Positions 1 through 7,705 of a stretch of 51,355 nt of DNA are shown here, piece by piece. The notes under the pieces are model-generated. The model was not told the origin of the DNA, did no database searches, and saw only the letters and a program-made list of their open reading frames with translations. Location of the stretch: assembly GCA_031292455.1 (NCBI GenBank), contig JARLHC010000023.1, positions 1 to 51,355 on the forward strand, written 5' to 3'. Each line of letters opens with the position of its first letter. The first letter of the stretch is position 1. A program made the translations under genes and the position numbers. The stretch is from Ignavibacteriaceae bacterium (lineage in GTDB: Bacteria; Bacteroidota; Ignavibacteria; Ignavibacteriales; Ignavibacteriaceae).

Positions 1-1059
1 ATGAGTAAGACAATGCAAAGTTCCCAGTCCCCATACCAAATCAACTGAATGAATGCCTATAACTTCGCGGTTAGGGAAAAGCTCACTGATAATTCCTAAA
101 GCATTCCTGTCATTGGGATCATTAAAAGTTGGAACCAATACCGCATAATTAGATATATAAAAATTTGCATAGCTGGCAGGGAGTCTTTCCCCTTTAAAGA
201 TAACCGGGGAAGGCATAGGTAGTTTTATTATTTCGGGTTTACTGCCATCTTCGAGCAATGCATCCTGAAGTCTTTCATAGTTTTCTTTAAGCGGAACATA
301 ATTTTCATCGGATGCATTATCCTCAGAAGCGATAAGTAATGTTTTTTCGTTCACAAACCTGCAGAGATCATCCACGTGCCCGTGGGTATCATCTCCCTTA
401 ATTCCATTTCCCAGCCAGATGATATTATTTATTCCGAGATATTTATTAAATATTTGAGAATAATCATTTTTTGTATAATCTTTGTTCCTAACCTGAATTT
501 TTGTAGCCAGAAGGCATTCTTCTGTTGTAATAAGAGTGCCTTTCCCGTTAATATCGATTGCTCCACCTTCCAGAACTACAGGATGTTCATTAAATAAAGC
601 ATGCACATACGGTAAATTCATTTTCCTGGATATATACCGTGGAATATTTTTATCTTTTTTATAATTATCATATTTAGCCCAGGCATTGAATTTAAAATGC
701 ACAAGATTTATATAACCTTCAGTACTTATTACAAACTGAGGTCCCACATCCCGAAGCCAATTTCTATCCGTTTTAATTTTATAGAACTCAACTTTATCAA
801 ATTCAATACCGACGGATTTGAGTACCTTTTTAGCTTTCTTTTCATGGTCATCATTCTCTACAAGAATCCTTACAATCTCACCCCGGGAAATATATTTTAC
901 TATTTCAGCATATACGAACGGGATGGGGGAAAACTTGCCCGGCCAGTCTTGTTTATTATGAGGCCAGCCAATCCAGGTAGCTTCATGTTTTTCCCATTCT
1001 GCGGGGAGCCTGAATTGCACTTCGTCTTTAATATTAGAAATGGAATTCCTTTTAGTCAT
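1..1059 (-). CDS. aguA: Agmatine deiminase, C-terminal end cut by window edge
   Basis: This enzyme hydrolyses agmatine to N-carbamoylputrescine plus ammonia, the first step of the agmatine route to putrescine. The minus-strand frame is open from ATG at 1059 to base 1 (353 codons). Family motifs appear in order: WIGWPHN near the N-terminus, EGGAIDINGKGT mid-protein, DTHGHVDDLCRF (the His/Asp/Arg substrate site) and GLGTLHCLTH at the window edge. The Cys of this last motif, residue 350, is the expected nucleophile. Only a handful of residues and the stop codon should be missing. The ATG lies inside the last codons of aguB (8-base overlap), so the two are translationally coupled and form a complete agmatine-to-putrescine pathway. 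The family assignment is secure. Confidence 0.93.
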   Translation of the reverse strand, partial: MTKRNSISNIKDEVQFRLPAEWEKHEATWIGWPHNKQDWPGKFSPIPFVYAEIVKYISRGEIVRILVENDDHEKKAKKVLKSVGIEFDKVEFYKIKTDRNWLRDVGPQFVISTEGYINLVHFKFNAWAKYDNYKKDKNIPRYISRKMNLPYVHALFNEHPVVLEGGAIDINGKGTLITTEECLLATKIQVRNKDYTKNDYSQIFNKYLGINNIIWLGNGIKGDDTHGHVDDLCRFVNEKTLLIASEDNASDENYVPLKENYERLQDALLEDGSKPEIIKLPMPSPVIFKGERLPASYANFYISNYAVLVPTFNDPNDRNALGIISELFPNREVIGIHSVDLVWGLGTLHCLTH

Positions 1060-1969
1060 TATTCTCTTCCAGGAAGCGTTCGGTTATGCCGGAATAAGAA
1101 TCGATCCTTCTGTCACGCAGAAACGGCCAGTTGCGTCTGATGTATTCGATCCTTCCCGGATCGATATCAGCCAATAGAATTTCCTCTTTGTTTTGGGAGC
1201 CCTGGACAATAACGGTTCCCTGAGGGTCGCATATAAACGATGAGCCCCAGAATTCAATACCAGCAGAGTTTTCATTTTCTTTTTCTATACCTATCCGGTT
1301 AACTGCTGCTACGTAGACACCATTTGCAATAGCATGTCCCCTCTGGACGGTCATCCATGAATCGTACTGGGGTTTACCATGTTCAGCTTTTTCATGAGGA
1401 TGCCATCCGATTGCTGTGGGATAAAAGAGTATGCTTGCTCCCTTAAGGGCGGTCAACCTGGCAGCTTCAGGGTACCACTGATCCCAGCAGATCAGAGTTC
1501 CAATTTTACCATACTCTGTAGAAAAGGTTTTATATCCAAGATCGCCGGGAGTAAAATAATATTTTTCATAATATGAAGGATCATCAGGAATATGCATTTT
1601 TCTGTAGAGTCCTGCAATCTCACCTTCAGTATTTAATACTACGGCGGTGTTATGATAGATTCCCGGAGCTCTTTTTTCAAAAATAGGAGCTATAATTACT
1701 ACTCTTTTTTCTTTAGCAATTTTACCCAGAGTTTGAGTAGACGGACCGGGGATACTTTCGGCAAGATCGAAATAATTTAAATTTTCTTTCTGACAAAAAT
1801 ACCGGGACCTGAATAGCTCCGGCAGACAAATTACCTGAGCACCTTCCCTGGCTGCATTGATTACCCATGAGAATGCTTTATCAAGGTTATGATTTATATC
1901 TTTTTCCAATGAAATCTGTATCAGTCCCGCCGTAAATTTTTGCAATAGATCCGGATTATTATTTTTCAT
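1052..1969 (-). CDS. aguB: N-carbamoylputrescine amidase
   Basis: A nitrilase-superfamily amidase that converts N-carbamoylputrescine to putrescine, CO2 and ammonia, completing the aguA reaction. The Glu-Lys-Cys triad is visible as E51 (CLPELF), K124 (YRKMHIPDD) and C161 (LICWDQWYPE), numbered from ATG 1969. The 305-residue length fits the family. A TTG at 1984 would add five residues and overlap the upstream stop by four bases, but ATG 1969 is the more likely start because this junction copies the one before the upstream MORN_2 gene, where the ATG is fixed by a signal peptide. The gene is last but one in a minus-strand run of MORN_2, MORN_2, aguB, aguA. The protein appears cytoplasmic, with no signal peptide. 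Confidence 0.93.
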   Translation of the reverse strand: MKNNNPDLLQKFTAGLIQISLEKDINHNLDKAFSWVINAAREGAQVICLPELFRSRYFCQKENLNYFDLAESIPGPSTQTLGKIAKEKRVVIIAPIFEKRAPGIYHNTAVVLNTEGEIAGLYRKMHIPDDPSYYEKYYFTPGDLGYKTFSTEYGKIGTLICWDQWYPEAARLTALKGASILFYPTAIGWHPHEKAEHGKPQYDSWMTVQRGHAIANGVYVAAVNRIGIEKENENSAGIEFWGSSFICDPQGTVIVQGSQNKEEILLADIDPGRIEYIRRNWPFLRDRRIDSYSGITERFLEENND

Positions 1970-1980
1970 ATTATTTATAC

Positions 1981-2886
1981 TCAAAATTTCTTTTCAGAAA
2001 CAATATCCCCTTTTTCAGAATATTCCCTGCTTATTTTCAGCTCGCCATCTTTATAGTTCTCAATGAACCAAAGGGATTTGTTCTTTCGATAAACTTTTGT
2101 TTCCCCTTCAAGTTTATCCTCTTCATAATTCTCTACTGTCCACAAAGTTCCATCATCATAATAAGATTTTGCGATGCCTTCTTTCTTTCCTTCTTTATAA
2201 TTTATTTCATTTTTAATATTGCCATTTTCGAAATAAAAAGTATTAAGGCTGTCAAGGTAGTTATTGGCAAGATTCTTCAGAGCCATAATTTTACCTGAAC
2301 TGTAATACTCTTTTGCTGTGCCGGTCATTATTCCATTTATAAAATAATACTCGCTTTTAAGCGTCCTATTTTCGTAATACCATTTAGTAGTTCCATCCTG
2401 GAGATTATTTCGAAATTCAGATTCGCTCATTAAATTGCCATTAGTGTAATATTCCTGAAATAACCCTTCCCGACTCCCTTTGACAAATGGGAATGAAGTT
2501 TTGAGTTCTCCTGTAATATAGAAACTTTTAAGAACTCCATCGATCTGTCCGGAATTATATTGCCCTGTTTCCATCAGAAACCCATCGGGATAATATGTCC
2601 TGCAAGGTCCGTTATATTTGTTATTCTCATAAGTATAGAATTCTTTTATTACTCCATCGGGATAATAAATATAATCTTCGCCCTGTTTAATACCGCTGTT
2701 ATAATTTATCTTTTCTTTCAGAACTCCTGTTTCAAAATAATACCTGCACAGGCCGTTAAGTTTGCCAGTATTATAATTTTCTTCACTTTTTAATTTTCCA
2801 TTATCATAGTAAGAATTCAAAGGACCATTTTGTCCGTATGAAACTGACATAGAAATGAGGACCAACAAGACAAGACAAGTTTTCAT
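1981..2886 (-). CDS. Secreted MORN_2 (YwqK-type) repeat protein B
   Basis: About 300 residues: a signal peptide (MKTCLVLLVLISMSVSYGQ) followed by roughly 12 tandem units of about 23 residues with the pattern YYxNGxLKxExxYxxGxxxG, the MORN_2 repeat (Pfam PF07661). Databases often label such proteins 'YwqK family antitoxin', but nothing here suggests a toxin partner. The role is unknown; the array predicts an elongated beta-hairpin surface or periplasmic protein. The ATG at 2886 is chosen because it opens the signal peptide; a TTG 15 bases upstream is in frame but would precede it. It begins one base after the stop of its longer paralogue and is followed by aguB. The last units are degenerate, ending in EKKF. 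Confidence 0.88.
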   Translation of the reverse strand: MKTCLVLLVLISMSVSYGQNGPLNSYYDNGKLKSEENYNTGKLNGLCRYYFETGVLKEKINYNSGIKQGEDYIYYPDGVIKEFYTYENNKYNGPCRTYYPDGFLMETGQYNSGQIDGVLKSFYITGELKTSFPFVKGSREGLFQEYYTNGNLMSESEFRNNLQDGTTKWYYENRTLKSEYYFINGIMTGTAKEYYSSGKIMALKNLANNYLDSLNTFYFENGNIKNEINYKEGKKEGIAKSYYDDGTLWTVENYEEDKLEGETKVYRKNKSLWFIENYKDGELKISREYSEKGDIVSEKKF

Positions 2887-2887
2887 A

Positions 2888-4225
2888 TTATTTATACCCA
2901 AATGTTAAAATAAGATCTCCAGCAATATTATATTCTTTTTTGGTTTCAAGCTTTCCATCCTTATACATTTCTTCTTTTTTCAATTTGCCGTTCTCAAAAT
3001 ATTCTTTTAACCATCCATTAAGTTTACCGTTGGAATAATTCTCCTCCTGTTTTACTGCACCATATTTAAAATATGTAATCATGTTACCTGTAGTCAAACC
3101 CTTCAGATAATTTACCCTTGATTTAATAAGACCATTTTCATAAAAAGTCTTATATGGGCCGTTCAAAAGATCATTCAGATAGTAAGCCGATGATTTGAGC
3201 CCTCCCGTTGTATCATAATAAGTAATATAGATTCCATTTTTTCTATTGTTATCATACATCGTTTCTGATTCTATAATGCCTGAAGGATAATATAATTTTG
3301 AATCCCCTTTCCTAATTCCCTTATCATAAACTAATTCCTCTTTAACAGAACCATTTTCGTAATAATTATAAGAATAGCCATCCAGAGTATCATGGAGATA
3401 ATGCCATTCCTCTTTAAGGAATCCGCTATCATAATAGTTTTTACTAAAATCTTCTTTTTTACCATCCTTAATAAACACTTCCTGTTTTATTGTTCCATCA
3501 GGATAAAAATCCTTAGTTGTTTTTTCCTGGTTTTCAAGTTTTCCTTTATAGTCATATCTTATTCTATCAATAAGCTCATTTGCAACATAGGAATCTTTAA
3601 CTCTTAACATTCCCCCCATATCAAAGATTTTTACATCTCCCTCAAGCCGGTCATTTTTATAATTTGCATCAAGAGCTACAGCCCCATTCTCGTGAAATAC
3701 TTTAGTTTCTCCCTGCAGAATTCCATTTACAAACCTTCTTTCAACTTCGACCTTGCCGGATTTAAAATAGGTTTTAGAAATCCCCTGGAGGACACCATTC
3801 GTAAAATTCCATTCGCCCTGCAATTCACCTGTTTTATAATAAGTAAAAGTCAGACCTTCCAGCTTTCCATTCCTGTAATTCTGGGCTGCCCATTTTTCAC
3901 CCGTTTCATAATACCATAAAGAGGTACCTTCCCGCTGCCCGTTTCTGTAATTCCATTCAATGCTTATCTTACCATCGGGGAAGAACCAAACCGATTGGCC
4001 ATTTTCTTTCCCATCTTCAAAATTCCATTTTTTCCATAATTTACCATCCGGGTAATATTCAAGATACAGGCCATTCAGGCGGCCATACCAATAATCCCCC
4101 TGAGTTTTGAGAACGCCATTGGGATAAAATGTTTTTTTAACCTCTGTCCCTGATAACTTATCCTGCGCATAAGTACCAGAACAAAACATAAAAACAAACA
4201 ATAAGAAGAAAATATTTTTAATCAT
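2888..4225 (-). CDS. Secreted MORN_2 (YwqK-type) repeat protein A
   Basis: A 445-residue protein with a signal peptide (MIKNIFFLLFVFMFCSGTYAQ) and about 18 MORN_2 units of 23-24 residues (e.g. YYPDGKLWKKWNFEDGKENG), with one irregular unit near the middle around GKLENQEKTTKD. It is the first gene of the minus-strand run leading into paralogue B, aguB and aguA, and lies divergently from the five-gene operon at 4425 across a 199-base intergenic region. No catalytic motif is visible. Such repeats are common in FCB bacteria and have no settled function. Similarity to the next gene and the shared junction sequence suggest the pair arose by tandem duplication. Confidence 0.88.
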   Translation of the reverse strand: MIKNIFFLLFVFMFCSGTYAQDKLSGTEVKKTFYPNGVLKTQGDYWYGRLNGLYLEYYPDGKLWKKWNFEDGKENGQSVWFFPDGKISIEWNYRNGQREGTSLWYYETGEKWAAQNYRNGKLEGLTFTYYKTGELQGEWNFTNGVLQGISKTYFKSGKVEVERRFVNGILQGETKVFHENGAVALDANYKNDRLEGDVKIFDMGGMLRVKDSYVANELIDRIRYDYKGKLENQEKTTKDFYPDGTIKQEVFIKDGKKEDFSKNYYDSGFLKEEWHYLHDTLDGYSYNYYENGSVKEELVYDKGIRKGDSKLYYPSGIIESETMYDNNRKNGIYITYYDTTGGLKSSAYYLNDLLNGPYKTFYENGLIKSRVNYLKGLTTGNMITYFKYGAVKQEENYSNGKLNGWLKEYFENGKLKKEEMYKDGKLETKKEYNIAGDLILTFGYK

Positions 4226-4424
4226 TTATCTAAGTTAAAATTATTTTCCAAGAAGTTAAACCGAAAAAAGGATATCCTGAAATGAATTTAGGGATAATAA
4301 GGAAAATAGTACCGGTTTTTGACTGTTTCTTTTTTTTGCCGAACAATTATTTAGTAGTAATTTTGATTTGCTATTTCTAAAGAATTTTATAGGATATAAA
4401 TAATCTTAATACAACGGAGATATT

Positions 4425-5543
4425 ATGGCTAAATACAGGATCGCCTGGCTGCCAGGTGATGGCATTGGAATAGAAGTACTTGAAGCTGCAAAAATTGTTC
4501 TTGATAAACTAAACCTTAACGCCGAATATATTCACGGTGACATAGGCTGGGAATTCTGGTGTAAAGAGGGGGATGCTTTCCCGTTACGCACCATTAATTT
4601 ATTGAAAAAATCAGATGCCTCGATGTTCGGGGCAATTACATCAAAGCCGGTGAAAGCGGCTGAAGCTGAGCTAGCACCCGGATTAAAGGGGAAGGGACTA
4701 ATATACAGATCACCGATTGTCCGTATGCGTCAATTATTTGATTTATATATCTGTTTAAGACCAATTAAAGCATACGCCGGAAATCCACTTAATTACAAAG
4801 AAAAAATTGATATTGTTGTATTTAGAGAAAATACGGAAGATTTATATTCGGGAGTTGAGTTTAACCCGGTTCCCCGGGAATTAGCCGAGGTGCTTACCAA
4901 TTTATCTAAACCTTTTTCAGCATTCAGCAAATTACCTTTGGATCAGTATGCAATTTCGACTAAAATTAATACAAAGAAAGGTTCAGAGAGAATTATCCGC
5001 GCTGCTTTTGATTTTGCAAAGAAGTTCAACCGTAAAAAAGTTACTGTAGTACATAAAGCAAATGTAGTTCGTGCGACGGACGGGCTTTTTCTTGAAATTG
5101 CCAAAGAAGTTGCAAAGGAATATCCTGAAATTCAGATGGATGATGCCAATATAGACGCGATGACGATGTGGCTATTGAAAAACCCATTTAATTATGATGT
5201 ACTTGTGGCCCCAAATCTCTACGGAGATATAATATCTGATCTCTGTGCTCAGATGGTAGGGGGACTTGGATTTGGCTGTTCGGGAAACATTGGCGAAAAG
5301 TTAGCAGTATTTGAACCGACTCACGGATCCGCTCCAAAGTATTCCGGGCAATACAAAGTAAATCCAATTGCAACAATTCTTGCTGCAAAGATGATGCTTG
5401 ACTGGCTTGGCGAAAAAGAATTAGGCGATAGGCTTGAAAAAGCTACTGCTGAAGTAATTGCAGAAGGTAAAGTAAGGACTTATGATATGGGAGGCAGTAG
5501 TAAAACATTAGAAATGGCCGAAGCGATTGCAAATAAATTATAA
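4425..5543 (+). CDS. Isocitrate/homoisocitrate dehydrogenase-like enzyme (NADP-type signature)
   Basis: A 372-residue member of the isocitrate/isopropylmalate dehydrogenase family (PF00180), which oxidatively decarboxylates 2-hydroxy acids carrying a 3-carboxylate. Visible sites include the N-terminal PGDGIGIEV, substrate arginines R102, R112 and R134, the catalytic pair Y141 (ENTEDLYSG) and K211 (VVHKANVVR), and metal ligands D244, D268 and D272. The segment HGSAPKYSGQ has K305-Y306, the NADP-type pair of E. coli Icd. The substrate loop reads RSPIVRMR where Icd has RSLNVALR, so the Icd Asn is Ile here; SPIV recalls homoisocitrate dehydrogenases. The protein is shorter than Icd. A GGAG Shine-Dalgarno precedes ATG. 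It is the first gene of a five-gene operon. The family is certain, the substrate is not. Confidence 0.85.
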   Translation: MAKYRIAWLPGDGIGIEVLEAAKIVLDKLNLNAEYIHGDIGWEFWCKEGDAFPLRTINLLKKSDASMFGAITSKPVKAAEAELAPGLKGKGLIYRSPIVRMRQLFDLYICLRPIKAYAGNPLNYKEKIDIVVFRENTEDLYSGVEFNPVPRELAEVLTNLSKPFSAFSKLPLDQYAISTKINTKKGSERIIRAAFDFAKKFNRKKVTVVHKANVVRATDGLFLEIAKEVAKEYPEIQMDDANIDAMTMWLLKNPFNYDVLVAPNLYGDIISDLCAQMVGGLGFGCSGNIGEKLAVFEPTHGSAPKYSGQYKVNPIATILAAKMMLDWLGEKELGDRLEKATAEVIAEGKVRTYDMGGSSKTLEMAEAIANKL

Positions 5544-5557
5544 TAAAATTTTTGAAC

Positions 5558-6478
5558 ATGAAAAACTTAATTATACATGAAGTAGGGATCAGGGACGGGC
5601 TTCAGGCAGAAGAGTTAGTTGTTCCTACTGAACAAAAGATACAATGGATAAAAGAATTAGCAGAAACCGGTGTAGATATAATTCAAGCAGGTTCATTTGT
5701 TAATCCCAAGAAAATGCCGCAAATGGCGGACACAGATGTGCTTTTTAATTATTTCGCAAGAGAAGAAAATAAATTAAAGAATATCATTTTGTCAGGCCTG
5801 GTGCTGAATGAAAAGGGACTGGAACGGGGGATGGCATGCGGAGTAGAGATGTTCTGCATGGGAGTTTCGGCGAGCGAAACCCATTCCTTAAAAAATACAG
5901 GTATGCCGATTTCGGAAGCTACTGAACGGATTATTGCAATGGCAAAAAGTGTAATGGGGTCAGGGAAAAAAGTCCAGGTTTCAGTTCAGTCTGCATTCGG
6001 ATGCGGATTTGAAGGAAAGATCCCCGAAGAGAAAGTCTTATCTCTTGTTAATAAGTTTTTAGAAAACGGGATAAGGGATATAAGTCTTGCAGATACGGCC
6101 GGGCATGCAGTACCAGATCAGGTGGAGAGATTATTTGGTGCAATCATTAAATCAGATCCTGCAACAGAGTGTGTCTGCCATCTTCATAATACTTACGGTC
6201 TTGGATTAGCTAATACCTTTGCAGCTTTCAGGGCTGGCGTAAGATCATTTGAATCTTCATTTGCAGGATTAGGTGGATGTCCTTTCACTGCTATAGCTGC
6301 CGGAAATGTTGCAACCGAGGATCTTGTCCATATGTTTCAAAAGATGAATTTAAGAAATGATATTCAGCTGAATAAATTAATAGCTGTTGCTAAAGAGGCA
6401 GCCGAGTATTTTAAGAGGGAACTTCCCGGAGTAATATACAAAACAGGTAAAATTCCGGAAATATCAAAAATAAATTGA
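5558..6478 (+). CDS. HMG-CoA lyase-like enzyme with altered active site
   Basis: A 306-residue TIM-barrel protein of the HMGL-like family (PF00682), closest by motif to hydroxymethylglutaryl-CoA lyase, which cleaves a 3-hydroxy-3-methylglutaryl thioester to acetyl-CoA and a 3-oxoacid. It keeps R12-D13 (GIRDGLQ), D179, H208 and H210 (CHLHNTYG), C241 (GLGGCPF) and N250 (AAGNVATED). Two usual residues differ: the Glu of the family's I-E-V-T-S-F stretch is Q43 (IIQAGSF), and the Asp after the second His is N211. This suggests a different substrate. The start is ATG 5558; an in-frame TTG lies six bases earlier. The gene sits 14 bases after the dehydrogenase and 13 before the CoA-transferase, implying that it acts on a CoA ester made or consumed by that neighbour. 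Confidence 0.82.
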   Translation: MKNLIIHEVGIRDGLQAEELVVPTEQKIQWIKELAETGVDIIQAGSFVNPKKMPQMADTDVLFNYFAREENKLKNIILSGLVLNEKGLERGMACGVEMFCMGVSASETHSLKNTGMPISEATERIIAMAKSVMGSGKKVQVSVQSAFGCGFEGKIPEEKVLSLVNKFLENGIRDISLADTAGHAVPDQVERLFGAIIKSDPATECVCHLHNTYGLGLANTFAAFRAGVRSFESSFAGLGGCPFTAIAAGNVATEDLVHMFQKMNLRNDIQLNKLIAVAKEAAEYFKRELPGVIYKTGKIPEISKIN

Positions 6479-6491
6479 ATCGGTTAAAATT

Positions 6492-7685
6492 ATGAAATTA
6501 TTAGAGGGAATCAGGGTATTAGATTTAACAAATGTTTTAGCGGGTCCATTTGCTACACTTCATTTAGCGCTTTGCGGTGCAGAAGTAATAAAAATTGAGA
6601 ACCCTGTAGATGGCGACCTGGCCCGAAAGCTTGGGATTGTAAACGAATATAATAAGAAGTTAATGGGGACCAGTTTCTTAGCACAGAATGCTAATAAGAA
6701 ATCACTGACACTGAATATGAAATTTGAGGAAGGAAAAGAAATCTTCCGTAAAATTGTAAGCAAAGCTGACGTAATAGTTGAGAATTTCCGTCCGGGTGTA
6801 ATGGCCCGATTAGGGTTTTCATATGAGAGCCTGAGTGAGATTAATCCAAAGATAATTTATTGTGCAATATCGGGATTCGGACAAACCGGGCCTGATGCAT
6901 TTAAACCGGCATATGATCAGATAATTCAGGGATTGAGCGGAGTAATGGCCATTAACGGAGACGAGAGTCTGAATCCTTTAAGGGCAGGATTTCCGGTTTG
7001 TGATACTGTAGGCGGAATAAATGCAGCATTCGCAATAATGGGTGCTTTGTTTTTCAGAGAAAGAACCGGACAGGGACAGTTTATCGATATAGCGATGTTA
7101 GATTCAATAATGCCATATATGGGCTGGGTTGCAGCGAATCTTTTAATAGGAGGCAATCAGCCGGCACTTATGGGCAATGACAATTTCACGGCAGCACCAT
7201 CAGGAACATTCAGCACAAAGGATGGATATATTAATATTGCAGCAAATAAACAGGAGCAATGGCATGAACTCTGTGATATTCTTGAAGTTCCAGAGTTAAA
7301 AGAGGACCCCCGGTTTAAGGAAAGAGATACAAGAAAGAAAAACCGGAAAGAACTTACACCCATTCTTGAGGCAAAACTGAAGGCAAAAAATACTTCCTGC
7401 TGGGTTGACGCTTTGAATCAAAAAGGGATCCCTTCAGGTGAAATTCTTTCACTCGAATCCGCATTAAATCAACCGCAGATAAAGCACAGGAAGACTTTGA
7501 AGACAATCAACACTCCGGGCATTGGTGAAATTCCATTGTTTAATTTAACAGCTAAGTTTGATAAAACCACAGCAGAGGTAGAGACACCGCCACCTGCTTT
7601 GGGCCAGCATACAGAAGAGCTGCTAAAAGAGTTTGGTTATTCTGTTGATGAGATAAAAATTTATAAAGAAAAAGGAATTATATAA
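6492..7685 (+). CDS. Class III (CaiB/BaiF) CoA-transferase
   Basis: A 397-residue family III CoA-transferase (PF02515), which moves CoA between carboxylic acids through a covalent aspartyl intermediate. The N-terminal LLEGIRVLDLTNVLAGPFAT, ENFRPGVMARLG, and the putative nucleophile D171 in GFPVCDTVGG are visible. The product is full length for the family. Substrates cannot be read from the sequence. In this operon the natural guess is a tri- or dicarboxylate handled by the lyase upstream and the hydro-lyase downstream, with succinyl-CoA or acetyl-CoA as partner. It is cytoplasmic. Confidence 0.88.
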   Translation: MKLLEGIRVLDLTNVLAGPFATLHLALCGAEVIKIENPVDGDLARKLGIVNEYNKKLMGTSFLAQNANKKSLTLNMKFEEGKEIFRKIVSKADVIVENFRPGVMARLGFSYESLSEINPKIIYCAISGFGQTGPDAFKPAYDQIIQGLSGVMAINGDESLNPLRAGFPVCDTVGGINAAFAIMGALFFRERTGQGQFIDIAMLDSIMPYMGWVAANLLIGGNQPALMGNDNFTAAPSGTFSTKDGYINIAANKQEQWHELCDILEVPELKEDPRFKERDTRKKNRKELTPILEAKLKAKNTSCWVDALNQKGIPSGEILSLESALNQPQIKHRKTLKTINTPGIGEIPLFNLTAKFDKTTAEVETPPPALGQHTEELLKEFGYSVDEIKIYKEKGII

Positions 7686-7705
7686 TAATCAGGAGAATTA
7701 AATCT

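Noticed and set aside
697-1140. 147-codon plus-strand open frame
   Set aside because: It lies antisense to aguA and the end of aguB, whose conserved motifs are read on the minus strand; the translation has no recognisable pattern.
1981-4225. Toxin-antitoxin module, as the usual 'YwqK antitoxin' label suggests
   Set aside because: Both proteins are long, exported MORN_2 arrays and no toxin-like gene lies next to them; neighbours are polyamine genes.
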